Source of the DNA: Mesocentrotus franciscanus
Lineage: Eukaryota; Echinodermata; Echinoidea; Camarodonta; Strongylocentrotidae
Direction: 5' to 3'
Assembly: GCA_037976565.1 (NCBI GenBank)
Contig: CP137682.1
Location: 3,966,827 to 4,030,826 of the forward strand
DNA: 64,000 nucleotides
The position numbers were made by a program, and so were the translations under genes. Below are positions 50,001 through 55,372 of the stretch, in pieces. Under the pieces are notes generated by a model. It searched no databases. It saw only the letters and a list, made by a program, of their open reading frames with translations, and was not told the origin of the DNA. The number at the start of each line of letters is the position of its first letter. The stretch's first letter is position 1.

Positions 50001-53000
50001 ATATCTTTATTCCATACTGACCTTTTGAAACTTTAGCTCCCATAAACAATCCTCTAGCTTCAACACGGTTTGTGAGACTGCTCTCTCGTGTTGGAGCACG
50101 CACACTGTATGGAAGATGACAGAAAGTAGAGACAAAGGATCAGTATCACATGGTACAATAGAAGAAAAAATATCCTCAAACATTGATTCTTGTATTTGGT
50201 ATTTCTTCTTCAATATAAGCTTGTACATGATGCTTATCCTGAAGATGATAAGTGGGCATGCGTGGGCCCTTATCAGGGCCACATATTCACTCTCAAAAGA
50301 ATACGTGGTGTAAACACATCTCACTCGCATACTTATTGATTCAATAATTAATATAGAACAATGTAATATATCAGACAAGAAATAAAAATATAGAGTTTTA
50401 CCTAAATGTATACATTGAAACGGAGGGGCATGCTAAAAAAAATCTATGATTGTATGATAAAACAAACAGAAACCGAGGAGAATAAGTAAGGGCTACAGAT
50501 TACGAAATACATGATAACAGTGTGTGGCGAGGTGGTTGGGTAGAAATTCATGTCTGTTCTCAATTTCATCAAAGAAAAGATGATCTCTTCATCCATACTA
50601 CCTACCAGCTTAAAGCTGAAATTCTAGGAGAATCCCAAATATTGAGATAATTACATCAATAGAAAGCTTTTAACCCCCAGAATAACACTAAATGGTGTTC
50701 AACCGACACAACAAGTTCAGAATAGTGAATTTATGCGAGTAAACTCCACAAAACTCTTCCAGTCGGAAACCCGGAAATGCACGGAAATGCCGGGTCCTCT
50801 ATTCTTGACGTCACAACCAGGGATCATGGGCTGAGTGAGAGTGAATGCCAATGAAATGCCCACGTAAATGCTATCCTGTCAGAGCTTAGAATTGTTCTTG
50901 TTAACGAGTTTATGTGATAGATTTTCTGTTTTTATTTGAATGAAGAATAACTAAACAACGTTTTCCAGTCGCTGATTTCTTTTTATATCCTCACATATCC
51001 TTTTTGGTAGAGTTTTAAGACAGGTTTACTGCTTGGAAAACAAGGTTAAATAATATGCAGGTATGAATAGGCGGGTGTACATATACATTATCTTGTCATC
51101 AGATAAGGTACAGGAGCAGTTTTGTGAAACGAATAGGCCTAGAACCGTGACCATAACTATCATGGATGTGTGTGACTGCCTCAAAAAAGGATACAGTACC
51201 AGTTAAATATTTTGTTTAAATATAATTATATCAAACTTGAACGAGATCAAGCTTCCTCTATTTAGCTGACGACGTCTACATGACTAGTGATTGAACGATA
51301 TTCATCCGCGAGTGATGCGGCTCTTGCACGAACGGAATCGGCAGGTAAGACCAGGCCGCTGCTCTCGGCGGCTTGTGGAACATACGAGCGCTATAGGTAT
51401 CTGTATATCGGCAATTGCAAGAGAGTGAGAGCGACGTTACCAGCTAAGGAAAAACACTAACAAAGACCTGCTCCTCGATCAGTGACCACCGGTGTCGGAA
51501 TTTGGAATATCTCACAATTAATGCACTCGTCCCATTCTCCTTCATTCTTTAAGTTCCTCCATAAACTCTTCAAAATCCATAAAAGGATCGTTCTGGTCAA
51601 ACTCTCCAGCCATTATCAATTGATATAATTATATAATATGTACCGTACGTGTATATGTTTAAAGCTAACTAGACCGAATGCGAGGACAAAGCAAACGGCG
51701 GATCTACTTTACCAAGCACACGAACAATCTCACCAAATTCAACACACACAACAAAAATTACATGGTGAAAATATCGACTAATAGCGCATCGTTGGCATGT
51801 TTATGTCATAATTCTGAAACAGTGAATTGATAGTTATACTATGAAATATTAGGGGAAGGTGAAGAATTCTACATAGAGTTATGAATTATTGGACTTTTTC
51901 AGCCTTTGAAACTAAATAGCAGAAATTCTCTCTCTGCACATGTTTTTCTATGGAACATCCGGGTACGTGAATACACGAGTCCCGGGCGTGACGTCACAAA
52001 TAGTGGCCCAGCTCCGTGACTGACTTTCTAGGCAAAGAGAGGAGGCTATTTTTCGACATTTCAATTGAGGATATCCAGTAGCTAGAAGATTTTTGTGATA
52101 TGCTATGAAAATGAACAACTTCGAAATAACATAGGCTTGCCGTAGGTACCAAATTAATGGACATTTATTGTCCTAGAATTTCACCTTTAATGCACTAATT
52201 CCAGGGTACTTTGTGACTATATAGAGTCTTAAAGTTAACCTATGCATGGATCTAACTTACCACAAATAGGAATATGTTCAATGCTAAATGCTACAGGAGC
52301 AGGCCACATGGTATAGGGCCATAAAGAAAATTTAACATCTTGGCCAACAATGAGGGGTCGAAATGGATGATAAAAAGTGACACTAATAGGAAATGATGAT
52401 GATGGCTCACCTGGATCCGATGGGAGACGAGAACCTTGCAAAGTAGTGGTCCAGATGATGTTCATTCTTATTGTAGCACACATCACACAGGTCATAGGTC
52501 TTACAAACTGTACATAACCATCTGTACCCTACTGGGCTACGGGAACACACGTCACATTCGGCTAGGAAATGTTGCCGACCTGATAGTGGAAGATAATTAA
52601 TGGAATGAAATGAATTCTAAGGAAATGAACTGAATCTACATGTAGAACTGGACATTTGGGTAAAAAGAATTATTTTAATTATATAAGATCTTTACAACTG
52701 TAAAAAAAGGTAAAGATTTTGTTAGGGCCTCCAATTGTTTAGAAGATATGATATATTTTATATTTCATATAACATATTCTAAAATGGACAAAGCTTACAT
52801 CCACTTTAGCCATGCCCTTTGCAATTATATAATTTGTGTGTTGCCTTGACTAGCCAAAGAGTATTTCAAATTTCCAAGTACATTGTTCATGGAATTTCTT
52901 CATCAAGAAGCACCCTGTTTTCCTTATCACCGAGATGTAGGCCTTAATATACCTGAGCCGGTATTCAATTCCATACTTGAAATCAGAAATATGAGTATTT

Positions 53001-54004
53001 TACTCAGTTTTCACGTCAGATTAGATAAAATACTTAGCCAACTTTGGTATTCAGTTGATGCTTCTGGCTAAATATTTTACCCTAAATTTAAGACAACTTC
53101 CTAGCAGACTTAGCCTGCCAATTATTTTGGAAGCATTATTGGCAGTAAGGCTACTGGTTTTCATACGCAGTCATCATAAGCTGCGCACAATTATATTAGC
53201 GTGCATTTAATGCGACACGTAAATTGCGCAATGCTTTTGATTGACTGTGTGATGTCACAATGCTTATCAGTATTTAAAGTATTTTGCCATAAAGTCGGCT
53301 TGCGAAAGTAAATTGCTTAAGTGAGATCTGGATATGAATTAAGACATTTTATTTAGCTTAGCCAAGTCCAATTTATATAAGTAAAGGTTTAACTCAAACA
53401 AAGTATGGAATTGAATACTTGCCCAGGCCTTAATTCACAGTGACAGTGCAACAAATTTACAGGGTCAAAGATAGCATGCCATGGGACAACTTTTAAATCA
53501 TACTTCCTTTCTTTTATAGTTCAGAGTAATTGTGAAACTGGCTTTACGTACCTAAACCAACATCCATACATGCTAAGTCATACTTTCCATCTAGTCCTGT
53601 CCTGTAGTCCCGATGTGGGCCAGGTCCCAGGCCACAGTCACCTTCTGGACCTTACAGTTGGTCCTTGCTGTCTCGTTGGACTGAGAATGCCCGGATCTTT
53701 CTTTCTTTATGGCTACAACCACGAAAGACAATACGATATTCTATCACATACAGTTTTACGTTTATAACAACAACAACAAAAAAGAAGATATTTTACGATT
53801 TAAAAAGTAATTATACTTTGGTGTGATGACTGATTAAATTAGAAATTACATATTAAGTTTCACCTAAATCATAAATCCTCGCCCGCAAGAACCAAAATAT
53901 AAATACTGACCAATAACTGTTCCGACACAGCCATCACCCCCATCGTCACTGTTGTACTCCCAATCTGGTCCACGTACCACACGTTCGCCGATGTACGAGA
54001 GCAT
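21940..54004 (-). CDS. MIB2: Mind bomb E3 ubiquitin ligase, MIB2-like (20 coding exons)
   Basis: Encodes a mind bomb-type E3 ligase; family members ubiquitinate Notch ligands at the plasma membrane and endosomes. Exon coordinates, 5' to 3', are given in the exon entries that follow. Domains by approximate residue: MIB/HERC2 3-72, ZZ finger 80-130, eroded second MIB/HERC2 145-220, Mib repeats 223-300 and 300-385, ankyrins 420-740, half RING 866-889, complete C-terminal RING 920-968. About 971 codons, close to vertebrate MIB2. All introns have GT-AG ends and matching phases, except that exons 12 and 16 each appear one base short and exon 2 carries an in-frame TAA. MIB2 rather than MIB1 is suggested by length and by two visible RING units, but the assignment is family-level. 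Confidence 0.9.
22605..22830 (+). mobile_element. LINE 3' end (C-terminal ORF fragment and tail)
   Basis: The plus strand encodes [20 protein letters not shown] and [13 protein letters not shown] then stop, the common C terminus of CR1/L2/Jockey-type reverse transcriptase ORFs. It is followed by GCTATATAAATG and a (TATTAT)n tail. It lies in MIB2-like intron 19 in antisense orientation. Confidence 0.85.
22888..23037. repeat. (CT)n / (CTGT)n microsatellite
   Basis: About 150 bp of CT and CTGT repeats ending about 25 bp from the exon 19 donor. Confidence 0.95.
23062..23158 (-). CDS. MIB2: MIB2-like exon 19: first RING finger, front half only
   Basis: Encodes [20 protein letters not shown], the Cys-x2-Cys...Cys-x-His front of a RING. 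The Cys-x2-Cys...Cys-x2-Cys back half is missing; the following residues QTWPG lead straight into the exon 20 linker. The donor GTGAGA is next to a CT-rich microsatellite. Confidence 0.85.
23779..23815. repeat. (AT)n microsatellite
   Basis: Pure TA dinucleotide run flanked by AT-rich sequence in intron 18. Confidence 0.9.
24213..24307 (-). CDS. MIB2: MIB2-like exon 18: acidic linker
   Basis: Encodes [20 protein letters not shown] and an acidic tail. Low-complexity linker; support is phase match plus TTCCAG and GTAAGT splice sites. Confidence 0.72.
24330..24480. repeat. Purine-rich low-complexity run
   Basis: GAGA/AGAGAC-rich imperfect repeat in intron 17, just upstream of exon 18 on the coding strand. 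Confidence 0.7.
25099..25283 (-). CDS. MIB2: MIB2-like exon 17: linker before RING region
   Basis: Encodes a charged linker containing [20 protein letters not shown] and [20 protein letters not shown]. No domain recognised; included because phases 2 and 1 match both neighbours and splice sites are good (CTCAG, GTGAGT). Confidence 0.8.
25347..25639. mobile_element. MITE with GTGTTTCACAAAGACTAAG ends
   Basis: The left end GGTGTTTCACAAAGACTAAG and its inverted copy at the right end match over about 65 bp, including GATCGACTTTAAGTTGGACT. The interior is about 160 bp with no coding capacity. Lies in MIB2-like intron 16. Confidence 0.85.
25717..26112. mobile_element. MITE family b, copy 2 (TTAA-flanked)
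   Basis: Starts at TTAA (25717-25720) and shares its body with the element at 11997-12379, including AATCAGACAGGCGATC and GTCATGGGGTTCCTGA. The right end is decayed, so its boundary is approximate. Confidence 0.75.
26217..26418. repeat. Perfect 101-bp tandem duplication
   Basis: Bases 26217-26317 and 26318-26418 appear identical. Each unit contains GGTGGAAAGGGGGTACCAAA and ends ATGAAACCTATCCATGT. Confidence 0.93.
26589..26782. mobile_element. MITE with ACAGTCAAACCTG ends, copy 1
   Basis: Ends CACAGTCAAACCTGTCTATA and AGCAGGTTTGACTGT are inverted copies. The interior repeats GGTCTTTGTAGACAGG several times. Related sequence at 34720-34861 and 48594-48800. Confidence 0.8.
26887..27061 (-). CDS. 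MIB2: MIB2-like exon 16: last ankyrin repeat, one base short
   Basis: Starts [20 protein letters not shown] and [11 protein letters not shown], then meets TAG. In the next frame it continues [19 protein letters not shown], the usual end of the ankyrin region. The length of 175 bp needs one more base to meet exon 17 in phase 2. The shift lies at about 26946-26957, at an AAAACC run on the coding strand. Confidence 0.85.
27318..27415. repeat. (CTC)n / CCT-rich microsatellite
   Basis: CTC and CCT triplets flanked by CAT/CAC triplets. The His/Pro-rich ORF across it is an artefact. Confidence 0.93.
27433..27645 (-). CDS. MIB2: MIB2-like exon 15: ankyrin repeats
   Basis: Seventy-one codons in phase 0/0 containing [20 protein letters not shown] and [19 protein letters not shown]. 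Donor GTAATT. A CTC-rich array lies about 40 bp beyond the donor. Confidence 0.92.
27770..27878. repeat. Degenerate tandem repeat with CCCCTAGGACAACTA unit
   Basis: About six units of 17-19 bp such as ACTACCCCCTAGGACA. Related sequence in reverse orientation lies at 36490-36600 and just after 46258, on both sides of the Harbinger insertion. Confidence 0.7.
27879..28004. repeat. 30-bp perfect inverted repeat
   Basis: Left arm CCCTTCTAGCTCTGAACACA (27879 on, to 27908) is exactly inverted at 27975-28004 around a 66-nt loop. No transposase or small RNA gene is recognised. Confidence 0.85.
28032..28571 (+). mobile_element. MITE family a, copy 1 (TTAA-flanked)
   Basis: About 540 bp bounded by TTAA with inverted ends related to AAGGTACTATGTCCC. 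Shares its full length with 47652-48189 and, inverted, with 62861-63382. Confidence 0.88.
28722..28848 (-). CDS. MIB2: MIB2-like exon 14: ankyrin repeat
   Basis: Encodes [20 protein letters not shown], matching the KxDGFTALHLAALNNH repeat characteristic of MIB proteins. Donor GTATGC. A CAT/ATC microsatellite begins about 30 bp upstream of the acceptor. Confidence 0.94.
28880..29065. repeat. (ATC)n microsatellite
   Basis: Imperfect CAT/ATC triplet array of about 185 bp with CAATCATCAT variants, upstream of the exon 14 acceptor. Confidence 0.95.
29548..29702 (-). CDS. MIB2: MIB2-like exon 13: ankyrin repeats
   Basis: Encodes [20 protein letters not shown] and [18 protein letters not shown], two ankyrin starts. 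Donor GTGAGT at 29547 gives phase 2. Confidence 0.92.
29895..30600 (+). repeat. About 152-bp tandem repeat carrying AGGTCAAAGGTCA
   Basis: Three to four units contain the phrases GAGCCAATGAACTGATTA and GAGGTCAAAGGTCA. The latter sits at 30024, 30175 and 30327, giving periods of 151 and 152 bp. The right end GTTGAAGTTCCATCTAG is inverted relative to the start of the related copy at 32398. Confidence 0.85.
31240..31395 (+). repeat. Non-LTR element 3' tail ending in (CTTCAAA)n
   Basis: Ends AACAAATAAACTTCAAACTT with the same tandem heptamer as 19880-19925. Confidence 0.55.
31771..31926 (-). CDS. MIB2: MIB2-like exon 12: ankyrin repeats, one base short
   Basis: The first third reads [18 protein letters not shown] in the incoming phase, then meets TGA. 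The rest reads [20 protein letters not shown] in the next frame and joins exon 13 in phase 0. At 156 bp the exon needs 157 to keep phase. The shift lies at about 31868-31877, where one G appears to be missing. A second frame is open through the whole exon but does not give ankyrin sequence at its start. Confidence 0.85.
32398..32790 (-). repeat. Copy of the 152-bp repeat family, inverted
   Basis: Begins CTAGATGGACCTTCAACTAC and contains ATCTAATCAGTTCATTGGCT and TTGAGATAACGCAATCACGA, the reverse complement of phrases in 29895-30600. Confidence 0.8.
33145..33435 (-). repeat. tRNA-headed SINE
   Basis: The minus strand starts with box A TGGTCTAGTTGG and box B GGTTCGAGTC at tRNA spacing. It continues with a roughly 200-bp body and ends in GTGTGCTATATA and a TTATTATTATTTTTATT tail. 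Sea urchins are known to carry Pol III SINEs of this general kind; I cannot name the family from here. Confidence 0.75.
33457..33605 (-). CDS. MIB2: MIB2-like exon 11: ankyrin repeat
   Basis: Encodes [20 protein letters not shown] and then [12 protein letters not shown], the ankyrin consensus TxLHxAxxxGHxxVVxxLL. Phase 0 to phase 2, donor GTAAGT. Confidence 0.93.
33768..34128 (-). repeat. Copy of the 152-bp repeat family, inverted
   Basis: Contains GATTCATTGGCTCTGCAAGA, TTGAGATAACGCGATC and GTGACCTTTGGCC, matching 29895-30600 in reverse. The AGGTCA spacing is degraded in this copy. Confidence 0.78.
34267..34430 (-). CDS. MIB2: MIB2-like exon 10: linker and first ankyrin helix pair
   Basis: Encodes [20 protein letters not shown] and [18 protein letters not shown]. 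The second part matches the start of the ankyrin array (GDxxxVxxLLxxxP). Donor GTAAGT, phase 0 end. Confidence 0.88.
34720..34861. mobile_element. MITE with ACAGTCAAACCTG ends, copy 2
   Basis: The right end GACAGGTTTGACTGTAC and internal GGTGGCCTTAATAGAGAGGT match the 26589-26782 element. The left end is decayed. Confidence 0.6.
35027..35183 (-). CDS. MIB2: MIB2-like exon 9: second Mib repeat, back half
   Basis: Encodes [20 protein letters not shown] and [16 protein letters not shown], the G-x-VGxVxxxxxxGDxxV...WxxxPxxL pattern. Acceptor TTTAG, donor GTAAGA, ends in phase 1. Confidence 0.9.
35585..35689 (-). CDS. MIB2: MIB2-like exon 8: second Mib repeat, front half
   Basis: Thirty-five codons, [20 protein letters not shown] then [14 protein letters not shown]: a second QxGHGxW repeat parallel to exon 6. 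Phase 0/0, donor GTAAGA. Confidence 0.93.
36215..36325 (-). CDS. MIB2: MIB2-like exon 7: first Mib repeat, back half
   Basis: Thirty-seven codons in phase 0/0, including [19 protein letters not shown] and [11 protein letters not shown], which correspond to the VxVxF...WxFNPxALxK end of a Mib repeat. Acceptor CACAG, donor GTAGGC. Confidence 0.85.
37135..37365. repeat. CT-rich low-complexity sequence in Harbinger
   Basis: Several (CT)n runs interrupted by AT-rich sequence at 37140-37205 and 37315-37362, within the Harbinger 3' subterminal region. Confidence 0.85.
37869..38492 (-). pseudogene. Harbinger transposase, 3' part
   Basis: Continues with [20 protein letters not shown] and [13 protein letters not shown] (second catalytic Asp), then [15 protein letters not shown]. 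The catalytic Glu usually found in the VVENAFG motif is Lys here (codon 38144-38146). The frame shifts near 38250 and 38110. Joined across the 4-bp duplication, the frame passes through a TGA at the junction. The enzyme cannot be active. Confidence 0.87.
38497..38740 (+). repeat. Gypsy-2 5' LTR
   Basis: 244 bp from TATAAGGGTTTATAATG to ATTCTCCCTTTCA; includes GAATAAAGC as a likely poly(A) signal. The start is unusual in lacking TG. Confidence 0.9.
38743..38760 (+). other. Gypsy-2 primer-binding site
   Basis: TGGCGTGTCGGCAGGATT two bases after the LTR. It resembles the complement of a serine tRNA 3' end, from memory, with one base difference. Confidence 0.6.
38761..39652 (+). other. Gypsy-2 leader
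   Basis: About 0.9 kb of non-coding sequence between the primer-binding site and gag, with a short AAAAT run at 39240-39260. Packaging signals may lie here (inference). Confidence 0.5.
39653..40288 (+). CDS. Gypsy-2 Gag (capsid part)
   Basis: 211 codons: Gag with a retrotransposon capsid core, including [40 protein letters not shown] and [17 protein letters not shown]. It stops at TGA just before the nucleocapsid, which lies in the +1 frame. That is either a one-base sequence error or a +1 shift; a programmed shift upstream of the zinc knuckle would be unusual. Confidence 0.92.
   Translation: MIEETTPSTAQPSQSGMSAEDLARLMKEMEISRCQETKQLCESLMKINVGPQPRVEYKLPGLHRLTGDDDISCYLSTFERMATAEERPKHEWAKLLEPYLTGKAQQAFHSLSNTEKQNYDAVVQVILRRYQLTPEAYRVKFKTDTKQSEETFEEFANRLQDNFYKWVEATPSTIEIPDVKRCFDLVMVDQFLSTVVDETLRLKLRERNERS
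40293..43895 (+). CDS. Gypsy-2 nucleocapsid-Pol polyprotein with PHD finger
   Basis: 1200 codons. The zinc knuckle [14 protein letters not shown] comes first. Protease DSG is at residues 153-155 and the reverse transcriptase YLDD box at 481-484. RNase [11 protein letters not shown] starts near 628. A PHD finger is at 769-817. The integrase HHCC histidines are at 901 and 908, with the DDE core after ([24 protein letters not shown]). The first codon listed is TTG because the frame enters from gag without its own ATG. The frame breaks near 43866, inside the integrase C terminus. Drives element replication and integration. Confidence 0.95.
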   Translation: MLLHRRANSMARRDETNFRKQQGQGGMADRRPNPRPTGYFQGQTASNPNRRGAFNQNCYRCGQLGHRMVDCPMPPTPAKSPFTQQNSASNTPTPTPTTTPHITDTGKVNFIAPVQIPNMLDFPEQGLLPMMELVLKGGTDSTETCVKTYGLVDSGSTVSLLPTDLCEKLSLPVTPCSEGTTLKILGEITVVPHGVTSAEVEFGVSTIQVNFQVVQTLPAPVLLGADFAHAVKLVIDFGEGCFGTSFGVEKPVKFPMLGIQSGEPEYPDYELDMEGRDTIAVPSGTKLHVSSTEQAELETLLDEFQDVLCDVPGFTDVDSHRIDVGDAAPSHSHPYRMGPERKRAMDEEISKLLESGKIEPSSSPWASPVVMVPKKGGTYRMCIDYRKLNSVTKIDAYPMPSVDDILQSLHGAQVFSSLDLKSGYWQMGVAPEDCVKTAFVCEQGLFQFKVLPFGVVNGPASFQRLMHTVLGDLFGRCCYVYLDDIVCFSGSTQDHYKDLREVLGRLRTAGLTVNVEKCQFLHREMRYLGHFIGADGLKPDPDKVSAISEYPVPTSVKELERFLGMIGWYQKFVPGFADKAVPLYALKKKDTKWKWTEECSIVFDSLKEALMSEPVLGYPNRALPFVVHTDASNVGLGAILTQKQDSQTKTIAYASRTLSSAERNYSTTEKECLAIIWALEKWRPYLEGRPCKVVTDHQALCWLFRKRKQGGRLARWVLRLQDYNFQVVYRPGSQHHVPDALSRCGGESALVAAVEEIHANPRSDNEEKCADPNCSQPEDDLVDWVYCDRCKRWYHQSCVGITREEAEMIDIYICPSCQPDETPGPEDLDCPIPISGLDAKLFREAQRRDTQLLPIIQALEKGNADCPAAGPYELKNELLWRRDGCLVVPGELQKVVMMECHMRPIAGHLGRRKTLARLKYSRLCWRGMSQSVRSFVRACKVCEETKPVYQKKPGKMLSTSSSHPWEIVGVDLMGPFPKSYGGHKYILVAVDHYTKFTEVIPLESSSSQRVSCALVRQVFCRYGPPKKLLSDNGPQFRAKALAAVCKEWGVEQVFITPYHPQTNWVERVNRNLKAMLQSYVSGDHRSWDVHLAEFGFALNTSTHDTLGTEPALLMFGRRLNTPLSNKLATNVSDGVSQPSVEDITLRSQLAKDKAKRHYDKRRREVQMKEGNRVRIKTFPISDAKKCFMAKLAPAGQRCML
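42597..42743 (+). other. PHD zinc finger inside Gypsy-2 Pol
   Basis: C4HC3 pattern complete: Cys-x4-Cys-x12-Cys-x2-Cys-x4-His-x2-Cys-x15-Cys-x2-Cys, with the typical [19 protein letters not shown] and YICPSC phrases. In chromatin proteins PHD fingers read histone H3 tails. A role in targeting integration is inference. It replaces no core enzyme domain and lies in the tether between RNase H and integrase. Confidence 0.95.
43866..43992 (+). CDS. Gypsy-2 integrase C-terminal tail, out of frame
   Basis: After the break near 43866 and a second one near 43913, the plus strand encodes [20 protein letters not shown] and LKLCQ then stop, a usual Gypsy integrase C terminus. Not part of a continuous ORF as given. 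Confidence 0.75.
43993..44835 (+). other. Gypsy-2 3' untranslated region
   Basis: About 0.85 kb without an ORF; no envelope-like membrane protein. Confidence 0.6.
44836..44847 (+). other. Gypsy-2 polypurine tract
   Basis: GGTGGGGGAGAG immediately before the 3' LTR, the usual plus-strand primer site. Confidence 0.8.
44848..45092 (+). repeat. Gypsy-2 3' LTR
   Basis: 245 bp, nearly identical to the 5' LTR: AAACAGA replaces AAAAAGA, and there is one additional C in the final CCCC run. Confidence 0.92.
45097..45777 (-). pseudogene. Harbinger transposase, 5' part
   Basis: Encodes an acidic N terminus, [49 protein letters not shown] and [16 protein letters not shown]. The last contains the first catalytic Asp of the DDE nuclease. 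The frame shifts at least twice (near 45540 and 45370). The ORF ends at the Gypsy insertion point. Confidence 0.85.
46472..46581 (-). CDS. MIB2: MIB2-like exon 6: first Mib repeat, front half
   Basis: Encodes [20 protein letters not shown] and GDWIPQMTD, matching the GDxVxxLLDxDxxxxMQEGHGxW pattern of Mib repeats, which in the family bind Notch-ligand tails. Donor GTAAGT. The next intron is about 10 kb and holds the nested Harbinger/Gypsy insertion. Confidence 0.92.
47128..47319 (-). CDS. MIB2: MIB2-like exon 5: remainder of second MIB/HERC2 domain
   Basis: Encodes [32 protein letters not shown] and [12 protein letters not shown]; the last is a near match to the FYYKDHLPxLG end of the MIB2 domain. 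The domain is short by about 12 residues at its front. Phase 1 to phase 1; donor GTGAGG. Confidence 0.9.
47652..48189 (+). mobile_element. MITE family a, copy 2 (TTAA-flanked)
   Basis: TTAA at 47652-47655 and 48186-48189, ends AGATACTATGTCCC and GGGACATAGTACCT inverted. Lies in MIB2-like intron 4. Confidence 0.92.
48190..48590. repeat. Hairpin repeat with CTATCATC stem and CCAATCAGAT end
   Basis: GGTAATGGTACAAACTATCATC pairs with GATGATAGTTTGTATCCATTGCC around a 7-nt loop at 48210-48262. The right end holds ACCAATCAGATTGCAAGATT. It resembles the 18.3-19.7 kb family in having a central hairpin and a CTGATTGGT-type edge. Confidence 0.65.
48594..48800. mobile_element. MITE with ACAGTCAAACCTG ends, decayed copy 3
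   Basis: Begins ACAGTAAAACCAGCTTTAGT and contains TTTCTCATTGAAACATATAC, matching the interior of 26589-26782. The right end is not clear. Confidence 0.5.
50022..50104 (-). CDS. MIB2: MIB2-like exon 4: linker and start of second MIB/HERC2 domain
   Basis: Encodes [15 protein letters not shown], matching the ARGIFxGAxV lead-in of the second MIB domain. The VVRGPDW-x-W core expected next is absent here and in the following exon. Acceptor ATACAG, donor GTCAGT. Confidence 0.85.
50610..52190. mobile_element. Non-autonomous TTAA-flanked element, 1.6 kb
   Basis: TTAA at 50610-50613 and 52187-52190. Ends AGCTGAAATTCTAGGA and TCCTAGAATTTCACCT are inverted repeats. A TGACGTCAC motif occurs near each end (about 50808 and 51988). 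No transposase ORF. In MIB2-like intron 3. Confidence 0.75.
52411..52579 (-). CDS. MIB2: MIB2-like exon 3: ZZ-type zinc finger
   Basis: Encodes [20 protein letters not shown] followed by [20 protein letters not shown]. This is the Cys2...Cys2-YDLC-x2-C...H-x3-H pattern of a ZZ finger, present between MIB domains in all mind bomb proteins. Phase 1 start, phase 2 end, donor GTGAGC. Confidence 0.95.
53552..53680 (-). CDS. MIB2: MIB2-like exon 2: rest of first MIB/HERC2 domain, internally frame-shifted
   Basis: The acceptor TTCTCAG and donor GTACGT give 129 bp, the right phase. Read straight, a TAA occurs at 53652-53654. The middle third in another frame reads [11 protein letters not shown] and the end reads [18 protein letters not shown], both typical of the domain. 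A one-base gain near 53655 and a one-base loss near 53620 would cancel. An alternative acceptor at 53645 (CCAG) skips the stop but loses the conserved WD strand. Confidence 0.8.
53911..54004 (-). CDS. MIB2: MIB2-like exon 1: start of first MIB/HERC2 domain
   Basis: The ATG at 54004 opens [18 protein letters not shown] and [13 protein letters not shown], the signature half of a MIB/HERC2 domain. The exon extends into 5' UTR to a likely acceptor at 54051 (TTTGCAG), so an upstream non-coding exon is expected but not identified. It ends in phase 1 at a GTCAGT donor. Confidence 0.93.
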
Positions 54005-54052
54005 GGTGCCTTCCTCAGATTTTAACCTCGAACCTCAATCTTGTGCTCCTCC

Positions 54053-55238
54053 TGCAAATATCAAATGATACATTCCACTTTGATGACAAAATAAAAAATA
54101 TGTAAATTGGAAGTAGATGGCTCTGCAGTTGATATTTAAAATGTGTTCGAGAATTTGAAGCCAGAGATAATTCAGCTTAAAATGAAAATCTCCAAATATG
54201 CATATGGACTCATGCATCATATTAAGACAAGATTGGATTTTAAAATAAGCTTGATCGATCTATGTCAGGATGATACTACAGTATGATGGGGGTTGGGTGT
54301 CCGGACACTTAACAAACATTAAGACTTCTCGTTGCCTTCAAATATACCAGAAAGTATTCATCAAATAGCACTAGAGTCTAACCATCATGAATACTTGTCC
54401 TTTATATTATTGTCCAACATAAGTCTTAGAAGATTTATGAAATGTTGCTCGTAAAATTCTTCAAGTTGCTGTTTTAAATCAACTGTCCGGACACACAATG
54501 TCTGGGTACATGTGTCACTTTATACCTGTTTGATTAGTTTGATAAGCTAATGCAGGGGATGTCGAGTTGGACTGGCAGCTATTAAACCAATCACGAGCAT
54601 TGCAGTTTTCCTAATGCCAAACATGCGCATGGAATTCAACGCAGCAATATTTGTTTATACTTACAAATCTATGCACTTATTTATGACTTATGATAACAGA
54701 CTGCTCACATTCTGGCAAGTGAGTCTGTTTATTTTAATATTGGAGTTTGGAATTTATACTACCTGCATGCATAATTAGTAACATTTGCTCATTTCCAGCC
54801 TTCTAATACCATGCAGGCACCACATGCATGCACCAGATTGACCAGCCCGTTCTCCTTGTGCGAGAATACACCAGATGATAAATCAAGAAGTAATCCATAC
54901 ATTATGTCTCGATGGTTGTTCCATGTCTAGCTCTAAAATATGTCCCTTTTAATTGTGAATTAACTTACAGTATTTAGGTCCAACATTTCATAATCTTTTA
55001 TCTCCTGGCATCACGACTACTACTAGTTCAGATCACTCACAGATACAGGCTAATCTCTTTATATAGTCTAAATATAGAATATCTATCCACTCACATGTAT
55101 GCAAGATTCATAGGGGTACAGGGCAGGGTGGGGCCAGACTAGGACTAGGGGGCTGCAATGAGGATATTTAAAATTCTAATATTCAGGCAACCACCACCTC
55201 ATATATAAGGGCAGCAAGATGCCTGAATGAATATCCTC
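54053..55238. other. Region upstream of the MIB2-like coding start
   Basis: Between the first coding exon and the CR1-like LINE. The promoter or a 5' UTR exon of the gene may lie here or beyond; I cannot locate a TATA box or start site with confidence. Confidence 0.4.
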
Positions 55239-55372
55239 TTCTTCTTCTTCAGTAGCAGTACAGGCCACCGTCAGGTGTATTGTCGTACTGTTGAGGTGCA
55301 GTGCAGATGTGTGTACAATGTCTGATAACGGGTACAGTTAACTGAGTGCGAGTAAAAACAACTACCGTTTTA

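Noticed and set aside
52235..52495. 86-residue minus-strand ORF overlapping exon 3
   Set aside because: Wrong frame relative to the ZZ finger; it reads on into the intron past a good donor.
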